Made by a program: the position numbers and the translations under genes
The notes under the pieces: generated by a model
Seen by the model: only the letters and a program-made list of their open reading frames with translations
The model's database searches: none
Told to the model about the DNA's origin: nothing
Shown: positions 43,170 through 54,788 of the stretch, one piece after another
Layout: the number at the start of each line of letters is the position of its first letter
Numbering within the stretch: the first letter of the stretch is position 1
NCBI GenBank assembly: GCA_030674185.1
Contig: CM060314.1
Span: forward strand, 32,202,814-32,266,813
Source: Monoplex corrugatus
Taxonomy: Eukaryota > Mollusca > Gastropoda > Littorinimorpha > Ranellidae
DNA: 64,000 bases
Direction of reading: 5' to 3'

Positions 43170-46100
43170 TTTCCTGTATGTTCTGCTGTTGTCTGCATGT
43201 TCTATTTTTGTCTGTATGTTCTGCTGCTGCCTGTATGTTCTGTTGTTGTCTGTATGTTCTATTGTTGTCTGTATGTTTCTGCTGTTGTCTGTATGTTCTA
43301 TTGTTGTCTGTATGTTCTGCTGCTGCCTGTGTGTTCTGCTGTTGTCTGTATATTCTGCTGTTGTCTGTATGTTCTGTTGTTGTCTGTATGTTCTGCTGTT
43401 ATCTGTATGTTCTGTTATTGTCTGTATGTTCTGTTGTTGTCTGTATGTTCTATTGTTGTCTGTATGTTCTGCTGTTGTCTGTATGTTCTATTGTTGTCTG
43501 TATGTTCTGCTGCTGCCTGTGTGTTCTGCTGTTGTCTGTATATTCTGCTGTTGTCTGCATGTTCTGTTGTTGTCTGTATGTTCTGCTGTTGTCTGTATGT
43601 TCTGTTATTGTCTGTATGTTCTGTTGTTGTCTGCATGTTCTGCTGTTGTCTGTATGTTCTGCTGTTGTCTGTATGTTCTGTTATTGTCTGCATGTTCTGC
43701 TGTTGTCTGTATTAGCTGTTATTGTCTACATGTTCTGCTGTTGTCTGTATGTTCTGCTGTTGTCTGCATGTTCTGCTGTTGTCTGTATGTTCTGTTATTG
43801 TCTGCATTTAATGCTGTTGTCTGTATGTTCTGATATTGTCTGTATGTTCTGCTGTTGTCTGTATGTTCTGCTGTTGTCTGTATGTTCTGTTGTTGTCTGG
43901 ATGTTCTGTTGTTGTCTGTATGTTCTGCTGTTGTCTGCATGTTCTGCTGTTGTCTGTATGTTCTGCTGTTGTCTGTATGTTCTGCTGTTGTCTGTATGTT
44001 CTGCGTTGTCTGGATGTTCTGTTGTTGTCTGTATGTTCTGTTGTTGTCTGTATGCTCTGCTGTTGTCTGCATGTTCTGCTGTTGTCTGTATGTTCTGCTG
44101 CTGTCTGTATGTTCTGCTGTTGTCTACATGTTCTGCTGTTGTCTGTATGTTCTGTTGTTGTCTGTATGTTCTGTTGTTGTCTGTATGTTCAGCTGTTGTC
44201 TGTATGTTCTGTTGTTGTCTGTATGTTCTGTTGTTGTCTGCATGTTCTGCTGTTGTCTACATGTTCTGTTGTTGTCTGTATGTTCTGTTGTTGTCTGTAT
44301 GTTCTGCTGTTGTCTGTATGTTCTGTTGTTGTCTGTATGTTCTGTTGTTGTCTGCATGTTCTGCTGTTGTCAACATGTTCTGCTGCTGCCTGTATGTTCT
44401 GTTGTTGTCTGTATGTTCTGCTGTTGTCTGTATGTTCTGCTGCTGCCTGTATGTTCTGTTGTTGTCTGCATGTTCTGCTGTTGTCTGTATGTTCTGTTGT
44501 TGTCTGTATTTCTGCTGTTGTCTGTATGTTCTGCTGTTGTCTGCATGTTCTGCTGTTGTCTGTATGTTCTGCTGTTGTCTGATGTTCTCTGTTGTTTGTA
44601 TGTTCTGCTGTTGTCTGTATGTTCTGCTGTTGTTCTGTATGTTCTGCTGTTGTCTGTATGTTCTGCTGTTGTCTGATGTTCTTCTGTTGTCTGCTGTATA
44701 TGTATGTTCTGTTGTTGTCTGATGTTCTGCTGTTGTTTGTATGTTCTGTTGTTGTCTGATTTCTGCTGTTGCTTGTATGTTCTGTTGTTGTCTACATGTT
44801 CTGTTTTTGTCTGCTGTAGTATGTATGTTCTGTTGTTGTCTGCTGTTCATTGCCTCTTCAGTTGTTGTCTGCATATTCTGCTGTTGTCTGCATGTTCTGC
44901 TGTTGTCTACATGTTCTGCTGTTATCTGCATATTCTGTTGTTGTCTGCATGTTCTGTTGTTGTCTGTATGTTCTGTTGTTGTCTGCATGTTCTGTTGTTG
45001 TCTGCATGTTCTGTTGTTGTCTGCATGTTCTGTGTGTTGTCTGATGTTCTGTTGTTGTCTGTATATTCTGTTGTTGTCTGCATGTTCTGTTGTTGTCTGC
45101 ATGTTCTGTTGTTGTCTGTATGTTCTGTTGTTGTCTGCATGTTCTGTTGTTGTCAGCATGTTCTGTTGTTGTCTGTATGTTCTGTTGTTGTCTGCATGTT
45201 CTGTTGTTGTCTGTATGTTCTGTTGTTGTCTGCATGTTCTGTTGTTGTCTGTATGTTCTGTTGTTGTCTGTATGTTCTGTTGTTGTCTGCATGTTCTGAT
45301 GTTGTCTGCATGGTCTGCTGTTGTCTGCATGTTCTGTTGTTGTCAGCATGTTCTGTTGTTGCCTACATGTTCTGTTGTTGTCAGCATGTTCTGTTGTTGC
45401 CTACATGTTCTGTTGTTGTCTGTATGTTCTGTTATTGTTTGCATGTTCTGTTGTTGTCTGCATGTTATGATGTTGTCTACATGTTCTGCTGTTGTCTGCA
45501 TGTTCTGTTATTGTCTGCATGGTCTGCTGTTGTCTGTATGTTTTGCTGTTGTCTGGATGTTCTGCTGTTGTCTGCATGTTCTGCTGTTGTCTGTATGTTC
45601 TGCTGTTGTCTGCATGGTCTGCTGTTGTCTGTATGTTCTGCTGTTGTCTGCATGTTCTGCTGTTGTCTACATGTTCTGCGGTTGTCTGCATGTTCTGCTG
45701 TTGTCTGATGTTCTGCTGTTGTATGCATGTTCTGCTGTTGTCTGAATGTTCAGCTGTTATCTACTGTAGTCTGTATGTTCTGCTGTTGTCTGCTGTAGTC
45801 TGTATGTTCTGTTGTTGTCTGCTGTTATCTGCCTCTTCAGTTGTTGCCTGCATGTTCTGCTGTTGTCTGCATGTTCTGTTGTTGTCTGCTGTAGTCTGTA
45901 TGTTCTGTTGTTGTCTGCTGTAGTCTGTATGTTCTGTTGTTGTCTGCTGTAGTATGTATGTTCTGTTGTTGTCTGCTGTTATCTGCCTCTTCAGTTGTTG
46001 CCTGCATGTTCTGCTGTTGTCTGCATGTTCTGCTGTTGTCTGCATGTTCTGCTGTTGCCTGCATGTTCTGCTGTTGTCTACATGTTCTGCTGTTGTCTGC

Positions 46101-46810
46101 ATGTTCTGCTGTTGTCTACATGTTCTGCTGTTGTCTGCATGTTCTGCTGTTGTCTGCATGTTCTGCTGTTGTCTACATGTTCTGCTGTTGTCTGCATGTT
46201 CTGCTGTTGTCTGCATGTTCTGCTGTTGTCTGCATGTTCTGCTGTTATCTACATGTTCTGTTGTTATATGTATGGTCTGCTGTTGTCTGTATGTTCTGCT
46301 GTTGTCTGTATGTTCTGCTGTTGTCTGTATGTTCTGCTGTTGTCTGTATGTTCTGCTGTTGTCTGTATGTTCTGCTGTTGTCTGTATGTTCTGCTGTTGT
46401 CTGTATGTTCTGCTGTTGTCTGTATGTTCTGCTGTTGTCTGTATGTTCTGCTGTTGTCTGTATGTTCTGCTGTTGTCTGTATGTTCTGTTATTGTCTGTA
46501 TGTTCTGTTATTGTCTGCATGTTCTGCTGTTGTCTGTATGTTCTGCTGTTGTCTGTATGTTCTGCTGTTGTCTGTATGTTCTGCTGTTGTCTGTATGTTC
46601 TGATTTATCTTCGTGTTCTTTTGCTGTCTGAATGCTCTGTTGTTGTCTGCATGTTTGGTTGTTATCTGCCTGTTCTGTTGTTGTCTGCTGTTGTCTGCCT
46701 GTTCTGTTGTTGTCTGCATGTTCTGCTGTTGTTTGCCTGTTCTGTTGTTGTCTGCATGTTCTGCTGTTGTTGTCTGCTGTTGTCTGACTGTTCTGCTGTT
46801 GTCTATATGT
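43170..46810. repeat. 19-bp satellite in intron 1, about 190 units
   Basis: The unit is 19 bp: 'tgtatgttctgctgttgtc', with common T/C changes at two positions. As 19 is not a multiple of 3, one unit type is read in all three frames. None contains a stop, so frames of up to 569 codons stay open although nothing is encoded. Compound units with 'tctgctgttatctgcctctt' recur at about 45823 and 45978. Transcription of the receptor would put a U/G-rich tract of 3.6 kb into its pre-mRNA. Confidence 0.95.
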
Positions 46811-46835
46811 TCTGGCCATAGTATCCTTGGTTCAG

Positions 46836-47125
46836 CTTTGTGTATGTGTATGTGTTTGTGTGTGTTTGTGTGTATGTATATGTATGTGTATGTTTCTTTG
46901 TGTGTGTTTGTATGTGTATGTGAGTATGTCCGTGTGTGTTGGTGAATGTGGGCGTGCGTGTATGCATACGTATGTGTGTATGTGTATGTATATATGTATG
47001 TGTGGATGTATGTATGTACGTATGTATGTATGTATGTATGTATGTACGTATGTATGTATGTGTGTGTGTAGGTGTGTGTGCACGCGCGCGCGCGCGCGCG
47101 TGTGTGTATGTTTGTGTGTGTTGCA
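46836..47125. repeat. GT / TATG / CG microsatellite block
   Basis: GTGT, TATG and a short CGCG run (about 47081-47100), ending about 55 bases before the exon 2 acceptor. Confidence 0.9.
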
Positions 47126-47180
47126 TTATAATGTAAGGTTAATTGTATGGCTGTGAATTTTACATACGCGTATTTTTCAG

Positions 47181-47614
47181 ACGCTTACAATGCGGGTATT
47201 AACGAGTCAAGCAGCTGTGTGATCCACTTTATGGAGTACAACGAACATGTTCTTCGTCTGTGTGACCCGGTCAGCCCGCCCTTTGTGTCCTCCTGCAACC
47301 AGACAGGCCTGTGGAACCAGTACAACAGGCAGGTGGAACGTGCCTGTGCTCTGTATACCAGCGTAATCAATAACTATAAGAATGTTTTCTGCTTCATGTG
47401 CAACACGAACTACACCGTGGAGGAGACTGCCCTCTGGCTGGAGAACAAAGCATTACAGCAGGGAGATATCGCTCGCGTCAGTTTCTATGCTCTGCTAGTC
47501 TTTGACCAACAAACCAATGGCGGCGTTTCGTCTTCTTCAGACAATAGCAGCACGAACAGTGATCCTTCCCCTCACGTACAGTGTGAGAGAGATACTGTGC
47601 TAGATCCTATGACA
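47181..47614 (+). CDS. Exon 2 of the receptor: cysteine-rich extracellular segment
   Basis: Starts after 'gtatttttcag' (acceptor ends 47180) and ends before 'gtgagt' (47615). The phase-1 join with exon 1 gives Asp255 and the frame continues for 144 codons (residues 255-399). It contains 'SCVIHFMEYNEHVLRLCD', 'YNRQVERACALYTSVIN' and 'NYKNVFCFMCN' at 319-329, a second copy of the [FY]-[RK]-N-x-[YF]-C-x-x-C-[HN] motif of exon 1. The last third is Ser/Asn-rich ('SSSSDNSSTNSD'), probably a flexible glycosylated linker. I know this type of cysteine motif from Methuselah-like receptors of invertebrates, but have no alignment to prove it. Confidence 0.85.
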
Positions 47615-47935
47615 GTGAGTACTTCTATGCTGGCTAACAATGTTATTCGTATTTCTCAACCCTTTGATTCCTGCATCCTGTCTGCCAACTGCAAAAATAA
47701 AACCCTTTGACACTCTCACCCTATCCACCAGCTTCCTGCGGGAATCAAAGGTGCGGGAGTCAAAGCGTTAAATGGTTAGATCACACGTGTGCCATTAGAT
47801 GAACCTTACAACGGTATCAGTAACACGACTGACTTCTCTTCATACACCCCTAGCAGCAGCAGGAATATTAGAGGAGTATTAGCAGCAGTAATACTAGCAG
47901 TAGCAGGAGCAGTAGTAGTAATAATAGTCGCAGTA
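47615..47935 (+). other. Intron 2, first part
   Basis: No gene. An AGC/AGT trinucleotide tract runs at about 47850-47945 into the direct repeat that follows. Confidence 0.6.
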
Positions 47936-49353
47936 GTTGTAGTATTTTTCTCAAATTTCTTTTCATCAATTTAAAAAAAATAAACAATCACAAACAACAA
48001 TAATGATTATCAGCAAGCTACGAGAACAAATTATCCACATATGTGAGGAATGTGCAAGTACTACCGACAATGTAGACACTGATACAAATCATTCACATCT
48101 TGAACAAATGATCACTAATATGTGCATAACGAGCAGTGAATATCAAAATGTAGACACAGGTAGGTCATAGACAAAATTATGTAGTGAGTAGTAATGAATC
48201 AAACCCAAACCCATCTGAAACCAGTGACAGATATAGGCCGATCATCGTTATTGAGACTAAATGTTCATGTGGGGATGGACTACTTCACCTGGTCAAACGT
48301 CCTTGGACGCCATGATACTTTGAAGTACCGCTCCAAAAGACTGATGCTGCTTTCATTGTTTAGTTAGCATGAGCTGGCCGTAACCAACAACATTTCGGCC
48401 GAGGACAAGTGTAAACGCACGCCCAAGCTGTGGGACATTCTACATCGTGTCATCATACGACCAGAAGACAGACGAGACGTGCTTATCACATGCTACCTGA
48501 GAGGATCGGACGACTGGTCTGATCAGCGAGTGCTACACAGCAACATGAAAACCCTGCTACCTCTGAAAACCACGGCAGCCAGGGATAAACTTGTGCAAAA
48601 GGTGACTATCATCCACGTAGAAAACAACACAGAAACCCATCATGTGGTGGAGCTCCAGGAAACAGTATCCAACACAGAGCCTGGGGGAGAGAATATAGAA
48701 ATAACTGAAATCCCTCAAAGAAGCTGTTTACAGCATTGTGGCTGATATACGGGTTTCGTAGATCGTAGATAAAGTGACTGGGTCAATAAACGAGATGAAA
48801 AAAATCAGCACGTTTATTGACAGACTACACGCTATTCACAAGGCCACCTCAGTGACAAGACCTGTCAGAAAAGGAAGCAAAAATACCAGCAAAGCTGCTT
48901 GTTCCGCAAAGACAGTGGCACTTGAAGAGCTTATAGTGGAAAATCAGAGCTGTAAAACTCCAGGATGCAAATAATGCCAATGATGCGAACTTTTTCCATG
49001 GTGGCCTACGTGCAGTGCATGGACCAAAACCTTCTCACCTAACACAGATCCATCCTGCTGAGATAGAAACTCAACATTTTATTGCTTATATAAATATAGA
49101 AACAGGAACAACAACAAAACGCACATTTCAAAACATTTTATTACTCAAGGACAGTAACATTAGGTTCCGTAAGAATTGTTTACAGCTAGTCCTTGTTACA
49201 CAACACACAGACTAAAAACATGTCTTTTTATCCACCTCTCTTAAGTAGTTGTAGTATTTTTCTCAAATTTCTTTTCATCAATTTTAAAAAATAAACAATC
49301 ACAAACAACAATAATGATTATCAGCAAGCTACGAGAACAAATTATCCACATAT
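47936..49353 (+). repeat. 1.3-kb unit bounded by about 107-bp direct repeats, unknown content
   Basis: The segment 47936-48043 ('ttgtagtatttttctcaaat' through 'caaattatccacatatg') recurs at 49248-49353 with one or two differences. Each copy contains AATAAA and then ATG ATT ATC AGC AAG, so each could end one unit and begin the next. Between them lie short frames: 'ILHRVIIRPEDRRDVLITCY' with 'LRGSDDWSDQ' and 'LQETVSNTEPGGENIE' (48479-48745), 48774-48974, and 49015-49215, probably fragments of one decayed protein-coding sequence. I recognise no family. Could be a tandem duplication, or an element with terminal direct repeats. Confidence 0.55.
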
Positions 49354-49365
49354 GAAGAGGCACGG

Positions 49366-50710
49366 GGCGCTGCACTAAAGAACTGTTCACCAGATTCCTC
49401 CACTCCAGCTATGTCGGTTGTGTGCCAAAGTCTGGGTTTCTGTTGTTTCTCTGTCTATTCTGGAATGTTAATCCGTCGGGTTTTTTCTCCCCCCCCCCCC
49501 CCCCCACTTTTTTGTCTCTTCCTTCAACGGTTCCATGGAGGGTTGCTTTAGTAACTGTATCTTCTTACATGGCCAAACCAATGTAGTTTTCTTTCCTCAG
49601 TTGATGTCAGCAGGTGTTTGAGTGGCCCAATGTTCCGCTTGATAGTTTGATATACGTCTTTATCGTTAATGTGATCAGTGTATCTGATGTTTAGTTTCGG
49701 GCAATATAATGAGTATAATTTATCTTTAGTTTCCGGGAATGTAATCAGTGTATATGATGTGTAGTTTCGGGGAATATCATCAGTGTATATGGCGTTTAGT
49801 TCAGATGATATAATCAGTGTATCTGAATTAGTTTCGGGGGATATAATCAGTGTATAGAATTAGTTTCGGGGGATATAATCAGTGTATCTGATGTTTATTT
49901 TCTTACGGTAGCATCACATTTCCATGTCTTGGATTCGACTTTCCGAATCTACAGTGAAAGCCCGTCCCTCCGATCCATAGGAGGAAAATGGAACATACAA
50001 GTGCACGATAGAAGTTGATCTTGTGTTTCATTGAGATATGCTTGTCCTTCTGTACTGGTTTCAGCCTGGACAGTTTGTTGTCTTAGCTGCTCTTGAGAAG
50101 ATTTCTGGCTTGGATTCCAGATTGCTTATGACGGATCCCAGATAAGTGCACTGTTGAACAGTTCCTGGCTTCAGTCCGTGGATATTTACATCAGCAATGA
50201 TGGTGGTTTTGTGGCCGTGGATACTTACATCAGCAATTATGGTGGTGTTGTGGCCGTGGATACTTACATCAGCAGTAATGGTGGTGTTATGGCTGGCCTT
50301 CAGTTTGGTCTGCACGGCGCTGATTTGCATGCCATGTCTTGTCAATGTTTCACTGAGTTTATAACCAGCTTGGCAAGTTCTTGTTCACTGCCTGGTAGGT
50401 CATCAGTGTTATCTGCCAAACGGAAGTTTGAAATGGTTCTTCCCCCAGTAGTGATTGTGCTAACGTGATCTTCAAATGCGACAGTCATGACGCGTGCCAG
50501 GAATATGTTGAAGGCATGGGGGACAGAAGGCATCCCTGCCGAACTCCAACAAAAGAATGGAATCACTCTGCAATAGTACCCAGTGCAAGTACTGGAATAA
50601 AGTTGCTGGATTGTGCTGATTACATTTCATTCAATGTTAAATTTCTTCATTGTGGCCTGTAGTGCCTCTTATCATACTGTGTCAAACGAACTTTTCAAGT
50701 CTATGAAGAC
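49366..50710 (-). mobile_element. Decayed LINE (RTE-like), RT and C-terminus
   Basis: The minus strand shows 'GVRQGCLLSP', 'AFEDHVSTITTGGRTISNF', 'LADNTDDLPGSEQELAKLV' (the FADD box degraded to LADN), 'GTVQQCTYLGSVISNLESKP', 'FYRALVCSIFL' and further C-terminal debris down to about 49366, only a dozen bases after the 107-bp direct repeat. Many frameshifts. At 50178-50294 one segment is present three times as a 39-bp tandem repeat. A C18-type run lies at 49491-49505. Confidence 0.7.
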
Positions 50711-51195
50711 GTGGTATAATACCAATAAACAGTTAGGAATGTAACAAAGCATTGAGCACAAACAAAGGGGAGGTAAACAAGTAAATCATAACGTTATTAG
50801 AGGTTGATGTTCGTTTTTAAACGTCTAGTGTATAAGATATCATTATGCATATTCTGTATATTATAATGAGTTCATATGTCCACATTGTCTTTTCACATGT
50901 GTATATGTTTTTGTCGTTTGTCGTTGCCACATTGTGTCTTATATGTCCGTTTGTTGTGAAGCAAGAGATGAATAAAAAAGTTAAAAAAGACCGTAATCTA
51001 TGATGAAAACAGACTTTAGTGCAGACAGTGCCCAAGAAGCCACAAAAATAATCAACGACAAAACATAGATATCTGTGTCCGTTGATCAGGTGTATCACAA
51101 CAGCATGAGAGACAATGGATGTCAGACACAAGCAATGCAAACTCAAGTCAAACCCTTACAACAACAAAACAACAAGAACAACAACATCACAACAA
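50711..51195 (+). other. Intron 2, unique part
   Basis: No gene or repeat recognised. Confidence 0.5.
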
Positions 51196-51199
51196 AAAC

Positions 51200-51585
51200 T
51201 GTAGTAGTAGTGGTAGTGTTAATAGTAGTAGTAGTTGTAGTAGTAGTAGTAGTAGTGTAGTAGTAGTAGTAGTAGTAGTACTAGTAGTAGTAATAGCAGT
51301 CGTACTAATGATCTGTCAGTCTATCTACCTATCTACGTATGTATGTATGTATGTATGTATGTATGTATGTATGTATGTATGTATGTATGTATGTATGTAT
51401 TTATGTATGTATGTATGTATATATGTATGTATGTATGTATGTAATGTATATATGTATGATGCATGCATGTGTGTATGTATGTATGTATGTATTGTATGCA
51501 TGTATGCATGTATGCATGTATGCATGTATGCGTGCATGTGAGCATGTATGCGTGATGTATGTATGTATATATGTATGTGTGTATG

Positions 51586-51615
<30 letters not shown>
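51200..51615. repeat. (GTA)n then (TATG)n microsatellite
   Basis: GTA trinucleotides (51200-51300) followed by about 280 bp of TATG tetranucleotides with GCATG variants, immediately before the 31-bp satellite. Confidence 0.92.
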
Positions 51616-51616
<1 letters not shown>

Positions 51617-54600
51617 GTGACAAACCACTGTTGTCAGTACCGTGAGTGTCAGTGACAAATCACTGTTATATGTACAGTGTCAGTGACAAACCACTGTCAC
51701 ATATACAGTGTTAGTGACAAACTATTGTTGTCAGTTCAGTGTCAGTGAAAAGCCACTGTTGTCAGTATAGTGCCAGTGACAAACCACTGTGATATGCACA
51801 GTCTTAGTTACAAACCACTGTTGTCAGTACAGTGTCAACGACAAACCACTGTTGCCAGTACATGTACAGTGTCAATGACAAACCACTGTGGTCAGTACAA
51901 TGTCAGTGACAAACCACTGTTGTCAGTATAGTGTTAGAGACAAACCACTGTTGTCAGTACAGTGTCAGTGACAAACCACTGTTGTGAGTACAGTGTCAGT
52001 GACAAACCACTGTTGTGAGTACAGTGTCAGTGACAAACCACTGTTGTCAGTACAATGTCAGTGACAAACCACTGTTGTCAGTACAATGTCAGTGACAAAC
52101 CACTGTTGTCCGTACAGTGTCTGTGACAAAACCACTGTTAAGTATACAGCGTCAATGACAAACAACTGTTGTCAGTATAATGTTAGTGAAAAACCTCTGT
52201 TGTCAGTATTGTGTCAACCACTGTTGTCAATACAATGTCAGTGACAAACCACTATTGTCAGCACAGTGTTAGTGACAAAGAAATATTTGTGAGTACAGTG
52301 TCATTGACAAACCACTGTTGTTAGTACAGTGTCATTGACAAACCACTGTTGTCAGTATAATGTTAGTGACGAACCACTTGAGCACCGGGTGGGCCCAGGG
52401 AGAAGATATTGGACGGACTTGCAGAGTGGCTGAAGACAAAGAGGGTGTAATAGGTGCTTGAGCTAACAAGGGATAGAGACAGATGGAAGACCATGATTGC
52501 CAACGCCTTGTGGCAAGGCACCTGATGATGATGATGATGATGACAAACCACTGTTGTCAGTATAATGTTAGTGACAAACTACTATTGTCAGTGCAGTGTC
52601 AGTGACAAACCACTGTTGTCAGTACAGTGTCATTGACAAACCACTGTTGTTAGTACAGTGACAGTGACAAACCATTGTTGTTAGTACAGTGTCATTGACA
52701 AACCACTGTTGTCAATACAATGTCAGTGACAAACCACTATTGTCAGTGCAATGTCAAGGACAAACCACTGTTGTTAGTACAGTGTCAGTGACAAACCATT
52801 GTTGTCAATACAATGTCAGTGACAAACCACTATTGTCAGTACAGTGTTAGTGACAAAGAAATATTGTGAGTACAGTGTCATTGACAAACCATTGTTGTTA
52901 GTACAGTGTCAGTGACAAACCACTGTTGTCAGTACAGTGTCAGTGACAAACCACTGTTGTTAGTACAGTGTCAGTGACAAACCAGTGTTGTCAATACAAT
53001 GTCAGTGACAAACCACTGTTGTCAGTACAATGTCAGTGACAAACCACTGTTGTTAGTACAGTGTCAGTGACAAACCACTGTTGTCAATACAATGTCATGA
53101 CAAACCACTGTTGTCAGTACAGCGTCAGTGACAAACACTGTTGTCAGTACAGTGTCATTGACAAATCACTGTTGTCAGTAAATGTATGAAAAACCTCTGT
53201 TGTCAGTAAGTGTATAACCACTGTTGTCATACAATGTCAGTGACAAACCATGTTGTCAGTACAATATAGTGACAAACCACTGTTGTCAGTACAGTGTTGT
53301 GACAAACCACTGTTAGTATACATGTCAGTGACAAACAACTGTTGTCAGTAAATATCAGTAAAAAACCTCTGTTGTCAGTATTGTGTCAACCACTGTTGTC
53401 AAAACAATGTCAGTGACAAACCAACCATTTGTCAGTACATGTTAGTGAAAATGAATATTGTGAGTACAGTTGTCATTGACAAACCACTTTCAGTACAGTG
53501 TTAGTGACAAAGAAATATTGTGAGTATAGTGTCATGACAAACCACTGTTGTGAGTACAGTGTCAGTGACAAAGCACTTTGTGAGTACAGCGTCAGTGACA
53601 AACCACTGTTGTGGTACAGGTCAGTGACAAAGCACTGTTGTAGTACAGTGTCAGTGACAACCACTGTTGTCAGTACAGTGTCAGTGACAAATGCACTTTT
53701 GTGAGTACAGTCGTCAGTGACAACCACTGTTGTCAGTATAGTGTCAGTGGAAAACCACTGTTGTCAGTACAGTGTCAGTGACAAACCACTGTTGTCAGTA
53801 CAGTGTCAGTGAAAACCACTGTTGTAATACATGTCAGTGACAAACCACTGTTGTCAGTACAGTGTCAGTGACAAACCACTGTTGTCATACAGTCTCAGTG
53901 ACAAACCACTGTTGTCAGTACAGTGTCAGTGACAAAACTTGTCTGTATGTGTGAGTACAGTGTCAGTGACAAAGTACTATTGTGAGTACAGTGTCAGTGA
54001 CAAACCACCATTGTAGTACAGTGTCAGTGACAAACCACGTTGTCGATACAGTGTCAGTGACAAACCACTGTTGTAAATACAGTGTCAGTGACAAACCACT
54101 GTTGTCAGTACAGTGTCAGTGACAAACCACTGTTGTCAGTACAGTGTCAGTGACAAACCACTGTTGTGAATACAGTGTCAGTGACAAACCACTGTTGTAC
54201 ATACAGTGTCAGTGACAAACCACTGTTGTATACAGTGTCAGTGACAAACCACTGTTGTCAGTACAGTGTCAGTGACAAACCACTGTTGTCAGTACAGTGT
54301 CAGTGACAAACCACTGTTGTCAGTACAGTGTCAGTGACAAACCACTGTTGTCAGTACAGTGCAGTGACAAACCACTTTGTCTAGTACAGCGTCAGTGACA
54401 AACCACTGTTGTCAGTACAGTGTCAGTGACAATCATGTGTCAGTACAGTGACAAACCACTGTTGTCAGTACAGCGTCAGTGACAAACCACTGTTGTCAGT
54501 ATAGTGTCAGTGACAAACCACTGTTGTCAGTACAGCGTCAGTGACAAACCACTGTTGTCAGTACAGCGTCAGTGACAAACCACTGTTGTCAGTACAGGTC

Positions 54601-54788
54601 AGTGACAATCATTTGTAGTACACGTCAGTGACAAACCACTGTTGTCGAGTACAGGTCAGTGACAAATCACTTTGTCAGTACACTGTCAGTGACAAATCAC
54701 TTTGTGAGTACAGTGTCAGTGACAAACACTGTGTTTGTCAGTCAAAATTGTGAGTAAAGTGACAAACCATTTTTGTCAACAGTGTCAG
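51616..54788. repeat. 31-bp satellite in intron 2, reaching exon 3
   Basis: The unit is 31 bp: 'cagtgtcagtgacaaaccac' then 'tgttgtcagta'. Most units contain the dyad CACTGT-TGTCAGT-ACAGTG (6-bp arms, 7-base loop). From about 53160 many units lack one or a few bases. The last partial unit, 'tttttgtcaacagtgtcagt', forms the exon 3 splice acceptor. A LINE tail is inserted at 52380-52541. Confidence 0.95.
52380..52541 (+). mobile_element. LINE family A tail inserted in the 31-bp satellite
   Basis: About 160 bp: 'gagcaccgggtgggcccagg', 'gacggacttgcagagtggct', ending at the LINE stop 'aaggcacctga' with a TGATGA tail. It is the shortest copy of the family seen here, and interrupts a satellite unit within 'gaaccact'. 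Confidence 0.85.

Noticed and set aside
43013..46631. Cys/Val/Leu-rich frames of up to 569 codons that look like a membrane protein
   Set aside because: The 19-bp unit has no stop in any frame. All three frames give the same peptide phrases and the array lies in an intron.
51616..54782. CRISPR-like array (regular short repeats)
   Set aside because: There are no distinct spacers, the units are directly contiguous, and the genome is plainly eukaryotic.
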